A stretch of DNA of 64,000 nt from GCA-020352575 sp041635475 (GCA_041635475.1 JBFKVA010000001.1:1-64000), one strand, 5' to 3'; counted from the stretch's first letter, positions 27,182-35,400 are shown. The notes: generated by a model not told the origin, from the letters alone. Translations and numbers: made by a program.

Positions 27182-27979
27182 TCAGCTGTCGAGCCACTCG
27201 AGGACGTCCGACAGGACATCCTCCCAGGACGGCTCGTTGTGGGTCTCGTGGCGGAGACCCGCCCACAGCTTTCGCCGCACGCCGGGGACGGCGGCCAGCG
27301 GTGCCGAGAGTGCGGCGGGCACGAGCGTGTCGTCCGATCCGTGCAACACGTAGGCGGGAACCGACAGCTCGGCGAGATGGGACTGCACCCACGTCATCTG
27401 GGCGAACACGGCGGCGCCGAGGGCCGTGGTGGCCTTCGTGTGGACGAGCGGGTCCGCGAAGTAGGCCGCACCGACCGCCGGATCGGACGAGAGCTGCTCA
27501 CCGGCGATGGGGTTGGGGATCGATAGCTTGGGGAACACCTTGGCCAGGAAGGGGGCGGAAGCCCGCTGCCACGCCGGGACGGAGGCGTCGATGGCGGGGG
27601 CCGACAGCACGAGCCGGTCGGGCTTGTCGGCTGCGGAGAGCGCCAGCGAGAGGGCGATGAGCCCTCCCAGCGAGTGGCCGTACAGGATGCGAGGAGCGTC
27701 GTGAGGGAGTTGGGCGAACTCGTCGGCGACCGCCTCCAGGAGGGTGTCGAACGATTCGACGAACGCCCGAGGCCCGCCGGAGGCGCCGAACCCGGGGAGG
27801 TCGAACGCGACCACCGGGTACCCGCGGGAGGCAAACCAGTCGCCCACGTGTTCGTAGCGCCCGCTGTGCTCGCCCAGTCCGTGGACGAGCAGGATCCTGC
27901 CCCCGATCCGACCGACCGCCGGCCACTGCCGTCGGACCCTCAGGTCGGAACCGCTGCCGGTCTGGGTTGTCTCACTCAT
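27182..27979 (-). CDS. alpha/beta hydrolase, monoacylglycerol-lipase-like
   Basis: A 265-residue alpha/beta hydrolase. It has the oxyanion segment ILLVHGLGEHSGRYEHVGD, nucleophile elbow GHSLGGLIAL, an acidic Asp in VLHGSDDTLVP and His of GLRHETHNE, the pattern of serine aquaporin-like lysophospholipases and monoacylglycerol lipases. No signal peptide. Its ATG overlaps the previous stop by ATGA, third in the MerR operon. Confidence 0.88.
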   Translation of the reverse strand: MSETTQTGSGSDLRVRRQWPAVGRIGGRILLVHGLGEHSGRYEHVGDWFASRGYPVVAFDLPGFGASGGPRAFVESFDTLLEAVADEFAQLPHDAPRILYGHSLGGLIALSLALSAADKPDRLVLSAPAIDASVPAWQRASAPFLAKVFPKLSIPNPIAGEQLSSDPAVGAAYFADPLVHTKATTALGAAVFAQMTWVQSHLAELSVPAYVLHGSDDTLVPAALSAPLAAVPGVRRKLWAGLRHETHNEPSWEDVLSDVLEWLDS

Positions 27980-28404
27980 GCGATCTCCTCGAGGTCGTCC
28001 GGGTGCTCGGCCTCCGGGGGTCCCGGGACCCTCGTCGGGAGCAGCTCGATCGGGTCGAGCTGGTCGGGTGCCTCGAGCCCGTACTTCACGACGAGGTGCA
28101 GGTAGTCCCGCTGGTAGAGCACCTTGCATGCTACGTGAGGGTGGAGATGCCTGAGCAGGCGGACCTTGCGGTTCTTGCGGGTCACGAGCTTCTGGCTCAT
28201 GGTTGTGACCTCGACGTAGAGGTCGTCGTCGGGAAGGTAGAAGTCGGGCGTGAACATGGACACGGGTTGACCGTCCTCGTCCCACTCGAGCACGAACGAG
28301 CGTGGCTCATACTCCCAAGGGACGTCATAGAAATCGAGCAGCAGGGCGAACTGGCGCTCGCTGTTGTGGGCGAAATCGGCTTCCCGGGCAGGTCGAGCGA
28401 TCAG
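27976..28404 (-). CDS. PD-(D/E)XK-like nuclease-fold protein, probable non-standard start
   Basis: About 142 residues. FTPDFYLPDDDLYVEVTTMS with Lys-rich LVTRKNRKVRLLRHL resembles a PD-(D/E)XK core, though the EXK is EVT here, so nuclease activity is uncertain. The frame has no ATG or GTG upstream of residue 38. Real protein-like sequence (SERQFALLLDFYDVPWEYEP) continues to a CTG that overlaps the MerR stop as CTGA, just as ATGA would. I take CTG as the start; a GTG at 28293 would give 105 residues. It sits between MerR and the hydrolase, coupled to both. Confidence 0.65.
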   Translation of the reverse strand: MIARPAREADFAHNSERQFALLLDFYDVPWEYEPRSFVLEWDEDGQPVSMFTPDFYLPDDDLYVEVTTMSQKLVTRKNRKVRLLRHLHPHVACKVLYQRDYLHLVVKYGLEAPDQLDPIELLPTRVPGPPEAEHPDDLEEIA

Positions 28405-28874
28405 TGTGCCTCAGCCCTTCGCTCCGGGAGCGTCACGACCTCGCCGGCCACTGACGGGAACAACTCGGCCACCTCGGCCTCGAGCTCCTGGCGAAGGGGG
28501 CCGACGGCGATCCCGAAGACACCCTGGCCACGTTGAAGGACGTCGTACACCTCGGTCGCGCTCTTGGCGGCGAAGATCCCGGCGCCGTCCACCAACACCG
28601 TGATGTCCGACAGGGGTGTGTCGCTGCCGAGCTGCGTGGAGAGGGCCTCCATCGCCGCTCGCACCTTGGGAAGGCTCATGCCCGCATCCCGCAGTCGTTT
28701 GATGACCTTGAGCTGCACCACGTCCGTGAATGAGTACAACCTCTGGGATCCCGATCCCGCCGCCTCCTGGATCGACGGCGTGATGAGCCCGGTCCGTGCC
28801 CAATAGTCGAGCTGCCGGTAGGTGATCCCCACGAGATTGCACACGCTGGGGGCCCGGAATCCTTGTGTAGCCAT
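28401..28874 (-). CDS. MerR family transcriptional regulator (Rv1830-like position)
   Basis: A 157-residue regulator with an N-terminal MerR winged helix (GITYRQLDYWARTGLITPS, SGSQRLYSFTDVVQLKVIKRL) and a dimerisation helix. The C-terminal domain lacks clustered metal cysteines. By sequence type and neighbourhood (gcvH-garA-MerR-DUF151-MerR) it corresponds to mycobacterial Rv1830. AGGAG lies upstream, and a dyad sits between its -10 and -35 region, suggesting self-regulation. First of three coupled genes. Confidence 0.88.
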   Translation of the reverse strand: MATQGFRAPSVCNLVGITYRQLDYWARTGLITPSIQEAAGSGSQRLYSFTDVVQLKVIKRLRDAGMSLPKVRAAMEALSTQLGSDTPLSDITVLVDGAGIFAAKSATEVYDVLQRGQGVFGIAVGPLRQELEAEVAELFPSVAGEVVTLPERRAEAH

Positions 28875-28900
28875 CCGATGCGTCCTTCTCCTGGGCGTAG

Positions 28901-28919
28901 GTTACACGTCCGTAATTAC
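28901..28919. promoter_or_regulatory. imperfect dyad, probable MerR operator
   Basis: GTTACACG-TC-CGTAATTAC is a near-symmetrical site upstream of the MerR gene, overlapping a TAACCT -10 box on the minus strand. MerR proteins bind dyads that overlap the promoter, so this is a natural self-operator. Confidence 0.45.
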
Positions 28920-29091
28920 CCAGAGGTGACAACGTACGGAAGCCGGCGAGCCGAGTCAAGAGCGACCTGCCGCCGCGTGGATGATCCGGGCCGACACACT
29001 CGCCACGGCCCGCTGTCGAATGGCCGCGCCGACGCCAGCCTCGGGCGAGGACTTGGGCGAACGCCCGCGGCGGCCACCCGAACCCTTCGGC

Positions 29092-29577
29092 TCAGCTCTC
29101 GAAGTCCTCCGGGGTGAGGTCCTCGAGGAACTCACGGAAGCGCTCGATCTCCTCCTCCGCGTCCTCCTCCTGGAGTTCGATGCCGGCAGCCTCGATGACA
29201 TCGGAGCTGGCGAAGATCGGCGCCCCGGTCCGCACGGCGAGGGCGATCGCGTCGGACGGCCGGGCCGAGACGTGGACCTCTCCCCCACCGTGGAGCAGGA
29301 CGAGGTCCGCGAAGAAGATCTGGTCGCGCATCTCGGTGACGACGACCCGATCGACGCTGGTTCCCACGGCCTGAAGGACGTCGCGAAGCAGGTCGTGGGT
29401 GAGAGGACGCTCGGGGACGATCCCTTCAAGGGCGTAGGCGATGGCGCTCGCCTCGACGGCGCCGATCCAGATCGGCACATGGCGGGAGCCGGCCTGCTCC
29501 CGAAGCAGGATGATCGGGGTCTGGGACGGGAGTTGGATCCTCACCCCCACCAGCTCGACGGGAACATGCTGTGCCAT
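29092..29577 (-). CDS. DUF151 bifunctional nuclease (Rv1829-like)
   Basis: A 161-residue DUF151 protein: MAQHVPVELVGVRIQLPSQ, PIILLREQAGSRHVPIWIG and EASAIAYALEG are family blocks; HVSARPSDAIALAVRTGAPIF is the core. Members were reported to have DNase and RNase activity. The C-terminus is Glu/Asp-rich (IELQEEDAEEEIERF). It occupies the Rv1829 slot of the mycobacterial garA locus. TAGGCT lies 6 nt before the ATG, inside the end of hpt. Confidence 0.93.
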   Translation of the reverse strand: MAQHVPVELVGVRIQLPSQTPIILLREQAGSRHVPIWIGAVEASAIAYALEGIVPERPLTHDLLRDVLQAVGTSVDRVVVTEMRDQIFFADLVLLHGGGEVHVSARPSDAIALAVRTGAPIFASSDVIEAAGIELQEEDAEEEIERFREFLEDLTPEDFES

Positions 29578-29583
29578 CCAACG

Positions 29584-29589
29584 AGCCTA
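29584..29589 (-). promoter_or_regulatory. -10 box (TAGGCT), leaderless start of the DUF151 gene
   Basis: On the minus strand TAGGCT ends exactly 6 nt before the ATG and directly abuts the hpt stop codon. Confidence 0.55.
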
Positions 29590-30150
29590 TCAGTCCTGCG
29601 TCCGTGCCAGCGAGCGCAGGGCCTCCGGGTTGGCCATGAACCCGGCGAGGTCGACCACGGCCCACAGGTCCGGGAGGTTGCGGAACTGGCCCTCCCAGTC
29701 CATGCCGTAGCCCAGCACGAACTCGTCACCGATGACGAACCCGGCGTGGTCGACCGGGACCGTGACCAGGCGGCGGGTGGCCTTGTCCAGCAGGGCGACA
29801 GTGGTGATCGAGGCCGGGGACCGGGTGTCGAGTTGGGCCAGGAGGGATCGGAGCGTGAGGCCCGTGTCGATGATGTCCTCCACGAGGATCACGTGCCGGC
29901 CGGTGATGTCCACCGACGAGTCGTGGGCGAGCCGCACCCTTCCTCCCTCACCGAAGCGGGTCAGGGCCAGGAAGTCGACTTCGAGGTCACACCGCGTCGC
30001 GCGCACAAGATCCGCCAAGAACGGAAACGAACCGTGGAGGACGCCGAGGAACACCGGATCGAGCCCCGCGAACCGTTCGGTCAGATCATCCCCCAGTTCG
30101 GCCACCCTGGCGGACAGCCGTTCGGCCGGTACGAGCACTTCGGCCGTCAT
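29590..30150 (-). CDS. hpt: hypoxanthine phosphoribosyltransferase
   Basis: A 186-residue enzyme that salvages hypoxanthine and guanine with PRPP. The PRPP loop is VILVEDIIDTGLTL and the base-proximal lysine segment is ALLDKATRR, followed by the IGDEFVLGYGMDW loop, which carries the PLP-like GDEFVVGYGLDY consensus of bacterial Hpt. The start ATG overlaps the dac stop by ATGA. Insertion of dac and hpt into the garA locus differs from the mycobacterial order. Confidence 0.95.
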   Translation of the reverse strand: MTAEVLVPAERLSARVAELGDDLTERFAGLDPVFLGVLHGSFPFLADLVRATRCDLEVDFLALTRFGEGGRVRLAHDSSVDITGRHVILVEDIIDTGLTLRSLLAQLDTRSPASITTVALLDKATRRLVTVPVDHAGFVIGDEFVLGYGMDWEGQFRNLPDLWAVVDLAGFMANPEALRSLARTQD

Positions 30151-31259
30151 CGACTGGCACGACCGTCGAGCAACCACCGCACCGCTTCGAGCAGGGTGGG
30201 TAGCTCGGGGAGCGGGCTCGTCGCCACCTCTGTGGTGCCCACCTCTTCACGGCCGAGGCGGGCCACGAGTACCGGGACGCCGTCCCGCAGCTCGGGGAGA
30301 ACGGTGAGTTCGAGGTCGGGCTCAGCGAGCACGTCGACGTCCGCGACCGCCACCGCCGGTGAGTCGTCCCCCTCCGTCACCCGCCGTACGCCGTACTGCA
30401 CGCCCGCCGAGATGGCCGAGTAGAGGCGGTAGTCACGGAACCCGTGGTCGAGAAGGGCAGCGGCGTCCCCGAAGTGATCCTCTGAACCGAGGACGACGGC
30501 GAAGATGGTCCTGTCCCCGCGATGCGCGGCCGCCACCAGGGTGAGGCCGGCTCCGTCCGTGTACCCGGTCTTGACACCAATGGCTCCCTCGTAGGTGCCC
30601 AAGAGCCGGTTGGTGGCGATGACGGGCCGGATTCGACCCTCCCCGTTCTCGGGCAGGACGGCCCGTCGGGTCCGCGCCAGCTCAGCAAACAGTGGGTCCT
30701 GCATGGCGTGGAGGGCGAGAAGGAGAAGGTCGCGGGCGCTGGAGTGGTGGTTCGGTGCATCGAGGCCGTGTGGGTTGGCGAACGAGCTGTTCGACATCCC
30801 CAGTTCGGCGGCTCGCTCGTTCATCATGGCGACGAACCCGCCGACCGACCCGCCGATGTGCTCCGCCACCGCCACCGACGCATCGTTGGCCGAGCGGATG
30901 ATGAGGGCGGTGATGAGTTGGCGCAGGGTGAGGACCTCACCGGGTTCGAGCCCGACCTCTGACTCCCCCACGCCCGCCGCCGCCGACGAGACCCGGACCT
31001 CCTCGTCGAGGTCCCCGCGCTCGATGGCGAGGATCGCCGTCATCATCTTCGTGGTGGAGGCGATCGACCTCACTTCGTCGGCCCCACGCTCGGCCAGGAC
31101 GAGGCCGTAGGTGGCGTCGTAGAGAATCCACGCCTCGGCGCTCACCTCCGGCGGGTCGGGGACGGCCGCGGCACCCACCGGCACACCGGTCGGCACCACG
31201 GCGAGAGCCGGTGAAGCGACGAAGAGCAGCGTGAGGGCGGTGGCGAGGATCCTGCGCAT
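30147..31259 (-). CDS. D-alanyl-D-alanine carboxypeptidase (S11 family)
   Basis: A 370-residue penicillin-binding enzyme that trims peptidoglycan stem peptides. It has a signal peptide (RRILATALTLLFVASPALA), then S-x-x-K as Ser68-Lys71 (IASTTKM), S-A-N at 123-125 and K-T-G at 230-232 (GVKTGYTDG), all in order. The C-terminal beta domain lies after 260 and an amphipathic helix (LLEAVRWLLD) could anchor it to the membrane. The ATG at 31259 is preferred; a TTG six bases upstream would overlap the MerR stop (TTGA). Coupled to hpt. Confidence 0.93.
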   Translation of the reverse strand: MRRILATALTLLFVASPALAVVPTGVPVGAAAVPDPPEVSAEAWILYDATYGLVLAERGADEVRSIASTTKMMTAILAIERGDLDEEVRVSSAAAGVGESEVGLEPGEVLTLRQLITALIIRSANDASVAVAEHIGGSVGGFVAMMNERAAELGMSNSSFANPHGLDAPNHHSSARDLLLLALHAMQDPLFAELARTRRAVLPENGEGRIRPVIATNRLLGTYEGAIGVKTGYTDGAGLTLVAAAHRGDRTIFAVVLGSEDHFGDAAALLDHGFRDYRLYSAISAGVQYGVRRVTEGDDSPAVAVADVDVLAEPDLELTVLPELRDGVPVLVARLGREEVGTTEVATSPLPELPTLLEAVRWLLDGRASR

Positions 31260-31261
31260 CT

Positions 31262-31891
31262 TCAATCGGTCCGAAGCCGTCCGAACTCCTCTTGGGCGAC
31301 CCCGTCGAGCACGAGACGGACTGCCTGCTCCAGCCGATCCGTCATCTCCCGCCTGGTTGCCTCCCCCGAACGGCCCTTGGCCACGGCGCGGGTGGTGGCC
31401 GCCACTCGCTCGCTCACCTGCTCGACGCCGGACCGCAGGAGGCGAAGGTGGCGAGGCTCCAGTCCGGCCGCGAGCAGTTCCGCCGCCCCGCGGGCAATGA
31501 CGAGGCTGGCCGGCGAGAAGGTGCCGTTGTCCGGGCGGAGAAGCCCGTGGGCGGTGAGGGCGTCCACGGTGGTCACGTCGATCCCGGCCGCGGAGGCCAA
31601 CTCGGCGGTGCCCAGGGGTCCGGGCGGCGCGGGGGCGGTGGTCGATGGAAGCCAGGATTCCATCCGGCGGGCGATGACATCCAGCGGAAGGAACTCGTCG
31701 CGTTGGAGCCGAAGGACTTCCTTGGTCCGCTCAACGCTTTCTCGATCAAAGCGACGGGTCCCTCGCGGCGTCCGCGCGGGGGCGATGAGCCGTCTTGACT
31801 CGAGGTATCTCAGCTTGGACACCGACACGTCGGGGAACTCGGTCCGCAGCTCCTCGACGACCGCCCCGATGCCTTTTGGAGGTTCAGTCAT
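31262..31891 (-). CDS. MerR family transcriptional regulator (Rv1828-like)
   Basis: A 209-residue MerR regulator. The winged helix is FPDVSVSKLRYLESRRLIAP, then RFDRESVERTKEVLRLQRDEF; the C-terminal half is a longer helical effector domain, as in mycobacterial Rv1828, which also follows garA. Its start overlaps the garA stop by 8 nt (ATGACTGA). No metal-binding cysteines, so it is not a metal sensor. Confidence 0.9.
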   Translation of the reverse strand: MTEPPKGIGAVVEELRTEFPDVSVSKLRYLESRRLIAPARTPRGTRRFDRESVERTKEVLRLQRDEFLPLDVIARRMESWLPSTTAPAPPGPLGTAELASAAGIDVTTVDALTAHGLLRPDNGTFSPASLVIARGAAELLAAGLEPRHLRLLRSGVEQVSERVAATTRAVAKGRSGEATRREMTDRLEQAVRLVLDGVAQEEFGRLRTD

Positions 31892-32327
31892 CGCCCAGGG
31901 CGACGACCAGGTGGAACTTGCCAACGAGGATCCGGGCGCCGGGGGCCAGGGGCGCCCGGTCGACGCGGGTGCCGTCGACGTACGTGCCGTTGGTCGAACC
32001 GGAGTCCTCGAGGGTGATGGCCGACCCGGCGATCGTGATCCGGCAGTGGTGCCGCGAGACGGTCACATCGTCGAGGAAGATGTCGCTCTCGGGATGCCTG
32101 CCGATCGTCGTGATTCCTTCGGCGAGCACGAACGTCATCCCGGTGCGGGGACCCCGTTCGACGACGAGGGCGATACCACCGAGGCCGTCGACGTGGGCGG
32201 CTCGCTCGGCGTCGAGGTGGTCGGCTTCCTTCGTGTACACGACGGTTGGCTCGGTGTCGACGTCGACACAATCGGGACACACCGAAGCACCGGCCGGGAG
32301 CAAGCGGTGGCAGGTCGGGCAGCGCAT
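31884..32327 (-). CDS. garA: FHA-domain protein GarA-like with N-terminal zinc ribbon
   Basis: A 147-residue protein. The C-terminal FHA domain has GRHPESDIFLDDVTVSRHHC and DSGSTNGTYVDGTRV, close to GarA, the phospho-switch that shuts down 2-oxoglutarate and glutamate enzymes in actinobacteria. Residues 1-25 are unlike mycobacterial GarA: CPTCHRLLPAGASVCPDC is a four-cysteine zinc ribbon. The following DTEPTVVYTKEADHLD corresponds in place to the phosphorylated ETTS region. Preceded by gcvH and followed by MerR, as in mycobacteria. The ATG is set by TACGAT 6 nt upstream. Confidence 0.9.
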   Translation of the reverse strand: MRCPTCHRLLPAGASVCPDCVDVDTEPTVVYTKEADHLDAERAAHVDGLGGIALVVERGPRTGMTFVLAEGITTIGRHPESDIFLDDVTVSRHHCRITIAGSAITLEDSGSTNGTYVDGTRVDRAPLAPGARILVGKFHLVVALGDD

Positions 32328-32333
32328 CGGGCA

Positions 32334-32339
32334 ATCGTA
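32334..32339 (-). promoter_or_regulatory. -10 box (TACGAT), leaderless start of garA
   Basis: On the minus strand TACGAT ends exactly 6 nt before the garA ATG, giving garA its own promoter inside the gcvH-garA interval. Confidence 0.55.
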
Positions 32340-32383
32340 GCTGTGGTCGGGGACTCGGAGGCGGTGCCGGCGCCGGTGGTGGG

Positions 32384-32782
32384 TCAGTCGTCGGAAATGA
32401 CGGCGCCGTACTCGGCCGCGGTGAGCAGGTCGTCGAACTGGCCGGGCTCGGTCATGTCCAGTTCGGCCACCCAGCCCCGGCCGTACGGGTCCTCGTTGAC
32501 GGCCTCGGGTGTGTCCTCGAGCAGTTGGTTGACGGCGACAACGGTGCCTGCCACGGCGGCATAGACCTCGCCGACGGACTTCGTGGACTCGATCTCGGCC
32601 AGGGTGTCCCCGCGGGCGAACGTCGTTCCCACCTTCGGGAGTTCCACGAAGACGATGTCGCCGAGGGCGTCCTGGGCGAAGTCGGTGACGCCGATGCGCA
32701 CCCTCTGTCCACCGGCCGCCTCCGAGACGATCTGGATCCACTCGTGGGCGTCGGTGTAGCGGCGATCGGCTGGCACGGTCAC
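32384..32782 (-). CDS. gcvH: glycine cleavage system H protein
   Basis: A 132-residue lipoyl carrier that shuttles the methylamine group among the P, T and L proteins of glycine cleavage. The lipoyl lysine is Lys68 in IESTKSVGEVYA, and the DAHEWIQIVSEAAG start is typical. GTG start overlaps the pgsA stop (GTGA). The other gcv genes are not in the window; this gcvH belongs to the garA locus. Confidence 0.96.
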   Translation of the reverse strand: MTVPADRRYTDAHEWIQIVSEAAGGQRVRIGVTDFAQDALGDIVFVELPKVGTTFARGDTLAEIESTKSVGEVYAAVAGTVVAVNQLLEDTPEAVNEDPYGRGWVAELDMTEPGQFDDLLTAAEYGAVISDD

Positions 32783-33360
32783 TCGGGGGCCTCCTTCGAT
32801 GTCACAACTCTAGAACGGATCTCGGCGAGGTACCCGCCGGCCACCCAGACATACACCACGAGGCTGATCGTGGCGACAACCCACGCGAACACCTCGAAGA
32901 AGGAGGCCATGACACCGGCTGCCGCCAGGTAGAAGGAGGGGACGGCCGAGTAGAGGCCGAACGTGGCGGCCTTCCCCCACCAGCGGACCTGGAGTGTCTC
33001 ACCGGTCTTCGACAGGAGCAGGGAGGCCGCCGCCAGCATCACCACCTCCCTGGTCACGAGGATCACGGTCACCGCGAGTGGAACGATGCCGGCGATCGTT
33101 CCGCCAATCGTCGCGGCCGCCAGCGCAACCCGGTCCGCGATCGGATCGAGGAGCCTCCCCAGCTCGGACTCCTGGTGGAGGAGCCTGGCCAGGGTCCCGT
33201 CGACCCAGTCGGTTGCCCCGATGATCCCAAAGACGAGCGCAGCGGCAACGATCCGCTCCTCACCCAGGAGCAGCCACAGGAAGACCGCGACGCCCCCGAT
33301 CCGAGCGAACGAGATCACATTGGGAATCGTCAGTATCCGCCGGCGCGGATCTGTTGCCAT
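32779..33360 (-). CDS. pgsA: CDP-alcohol phosphatidyltransferase (PgsA-like)
   Basis: A 193-residue membrane enzyme. The family signature D-x2-D-G-x2-A-R-x8-G-x3-D-x3-D is complete: Asp51, Asp54-Gly55, Ala58-Arg59, Gly68, Asp72 and Asp76. About five to six helices follow the signature. It makes phosphatidylglycerophosphate or a related headgroup from CDP-diacylglycerol. In mycobacteria pgsA2 sits a few genes upstream of gcvH. Starts 4 nt after the dppF stop, so it may be expressed from the transporter transcript as well. Confidence 0.9.
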   Translation of the reverse strand: MATDPRRRILTIPNVISFARIGGVAVFLWLLLGEERIVAAALVFGIIGATDWVDGTLARLLHQESELGRLLDPIADRVALAAATIGGTIAGIVPLAVTVILVTREVVMLAAASLLLSKTGETLQVRWWGKAATFGLYSAVPSFYLAAAGVMASFFEVFAWVVATISLVVYVWVAGGYLAEIRSRVVTSKEAPE

Positions 33361-33364
33361 GCGC

Positions 33365-34354
33365 TCAGGGAACGAGGTGGCAGGCCACCAGGTGGGCGCC
33401 GCCGCGATCGAGCAACGGTGGGTGATCGGCGGTGGCGCAGGTCTCGTTTGCCATGGGGCAGCGCTCGAGGAACCGGCACTGCGGTGGCGGGTTGATCGCC
33501 TTCGAGATGCCCCCCTTGATGTCCGGGGCCTGCTTCTTGAAGGCCGGATCGGGCACCGGCACTGCCGCCAGCAGGGCCCGCGTGTAGGGGTGGCGGGGGT
33601 TGGACAGCAGTTCCTCGGTGGGAGCCATTTCGACGATCTTGCCGAGGTACATGACCGCGATCCTGTCGCACATGTAGCGGGCGACGGCCAGGTCGTGGGT
33701 GATGTAGAGGTAGGACACCCCGGCGTCGCGGGCCAGGTTGAGCATGAGGTCCATGATCGAGATGCGGATGCTGACGTCGAGCATGGAGGTGGGCTCGTCG
33801 GCCACCACGAAACGCGGGTCGAGGACGAGGGCACGGGCGATGGCGACGCGTTGCCGCTGCCCACCAGAGAGCTCGTGCGGGTACCGGAACAGGAACGTCG
33901 CCGGCGGTGTGAGCCCCACCTTGTGGAGGAGTTCGGCTACCCGCTCTTCTCGCTCGGTCACCGTGCCGATCTTCTGGACGGCCAGGGGTTCGGAGACCGT
34001 GTCGAACACGGTACGTCGGGGATTGAGGGACTCGAAGGGATCCTGGAAGATCATCTGGACATTCCGGCGGAAGTCGCGCATCTCCTCCTTCGGGACATGA
34101 GCGATGTCGAGCTTCCCCTCGCCGATGTCGAGCTCCGCCGTGCCTCCCGTGGCCTCGTCGAGCTTCACGAGGAGCCTCCCCGTGGTCGACTTGCCGCACC
34201 CGGACTCGCCCACGAGGCCGAGTGACTCACCCAGGGCGATCTCGAAGGAGATGTGATCGACGGCGTGGATGAAGTCGGTGGGCGAACGGAACAGGCTCTT
34301 GGAGACCGGGAAGTGCTTTGTGAGGCCCTCGACCTTGAGGAGTGGTTCCGTCAC
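33365..34354 (-). CDS. dppF: peptide/nickel ABC transporter ATP-binding protein
   Basis: A 329-residue ATPase: Walker A GESGCGKST (49-57), Q-loop MIFQDPFESLNPR, signature LSGGQRQRVAIARAL, Walker B VVADEPTSMLD and the H-loop YITHDLAVA. The C-terminal oligopeptide-transporter extension CRFLERCPMANETC has three cysteines of the four-cysteine iron-sulfur type seen in some Dpp ATPases. GTG start overlaps dppD (GTGA). Works with dppD in one transporter. Confidence 0.95.
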   Translation of the reverse strand: MTEPLLKVEGLTKHFPVSKSLFRSPTDFIHAVDHISFEIALGESLGLVGESGCGKSTTGRLLVKLDEATGGTAELDIGEGKLDIAHVPKEEMRDFRRNVQMIFQDPFESLNPRRTVFDTVSEPLAVQKIGTVTEREERVAELLHKVGLTPPATFLFRYPHELSGGQRQRVAIARALVLDPRFVVADEPTSMLDVSIRISIMDLMLNLARDAGVSYLYITHDLAVARYMCDRIAVMYLGKIVEMAPTEELLSNPRHPYTRALLAAVPVPDPAFKKQAPDIKGGISKAINPPPQCRFLERCPMANETCATADHPPLLDRGGAHLVACHLVP

Positions 34355-35385
34355 TTCTGCAGCCCTCCGATCTCGGGGACGTCCTGCCAGTTGAAGCAGG
34401 CGACCGCATGCCCGCCACCGATCTGGGTGAGCACCGGGTCCTCGAGCGAACACCGCTCGGTCGCGAACGGACACCGGGGATGGAAGCGACATCCGGTCGG
34501 CGGATCGATCAGGTTCGGTGGCTCGCCCTCCAGCGGGGCCAGCTTGCGGCGTGGCCCGGTGATCGACGGCGTGGAGCTCAACAGGAGGTAGCTGTACGGG
34601 TGACGGGGCCGGTGGAACACCTCGATCGTGTCCCCGAGCTCCACGAGCTTGCCGGCGTACATCACCCCCATGCGGTCCGTGACCTCGGCGATCACCGCGA
34701 TGTCGTGCGAGATGTAGATGATCGACATCCCGAGCTCGGCTTGGATGTTCTTGAGTTCCTTGAGGATCTGGTCCTGGACGATGACGTCGAGGGCCGTCGT
34801 CGGCTCGTCGGCAATGATGAGCTTCGGGTTGCACGACAGCGCCATGGCGATGACGGCCCGCTGACGCATCCCCCCGGAGAACTCGTGGGGGTAACGATCC
34901 GCCATGAGCGGGTTGAGGCCGACAAGTTCGAAGAGCTGGCCGATCCGCTCGGTCTCCTGGGTGTAGGTGAGGGTCTCGGGCCAGTGGAGGCGGAGCGCTT
35001 CGCGGATCTGGTCACCCACCTTGTACACCGGGTTCCACGAGTTCATGGCCCCCTGGAAGACCATCGCGATGTCCCGCCAGCGGCGCCGGCGCATCTGCTC
35101 CTCCGGGAGTCCCACGATCGACTCCCCGTCGAGCTGGATGTCCCCCGAGATGATTGCGGCGTTGTCGGGAAGGAGTCCCAGGAGGGTGAGGGCGACTGAG
35201 GTCTTGCCGCACCCCGACTCGCCGACGAGGCCGAGGGCCTCGCCGTTGGCCAGGTCGAACGTGATGTTCTCGACGGCCGAGACCCACCCCTCCTTGGTGT
35301 GGTAACGCATGATGACGTCGTCGAGCTTGAGCAGCGTCGTCCCGGCTCGGCCCCCCCGTGATTCGATGTCAAGTGTGTTGGTCAT
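34351..35385 (-). CDS. dppD: peptide/nickel ABC transporter ATP-binding protein
   Basis: A 344-residue ATPase with Walker A VGESGCGKTS (54-63), MVFQGAMNSWNP Q-loop, signature FSGGMRQRAVIAMAL, Walker B LIIADEPTTALD and H-loop YISHDIAVIAE. The C-terminal CRFHPRCPFATERC carries the same Cys-rich oligopeptide-transporter motif. Pairs with dppF on the DppB/DppC permeases. Starts 15 nt after dppC. Confidence 0.95.
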   Translation of the reverse strand: MTNTLDIESRGGRAGTTLLKLDDVIMRYHTKEGWVSAVENITFDLANGEALGLVGESGCGKTSVALTLLGLLPDNAAIISGDIQLDGESIVGLPEEQMRRRRWRDIAMVFQGAMNSWNPVYKVGDQIREALRLHWPETLTYTQETERIGQLFELVGLNPLMADRYPHEFSGGMRQRAVIAMALSCNPKLIIADEPTTALDVIVQDQILKELKNIQAELGMSIIYISHDIAVIAEVTDRMGVMYAGKLVELGDTIEVFHRPRHPYSYLLLSSTPSITGPRRKLAPLEGEPPNLIDPPTGCRFHPRCPFATERCSLEDPVLTQIGGGHAVACFNWQDVPEIGGLQK

Positions 35386-35400
35386 TCGACTCCTCGTTGG

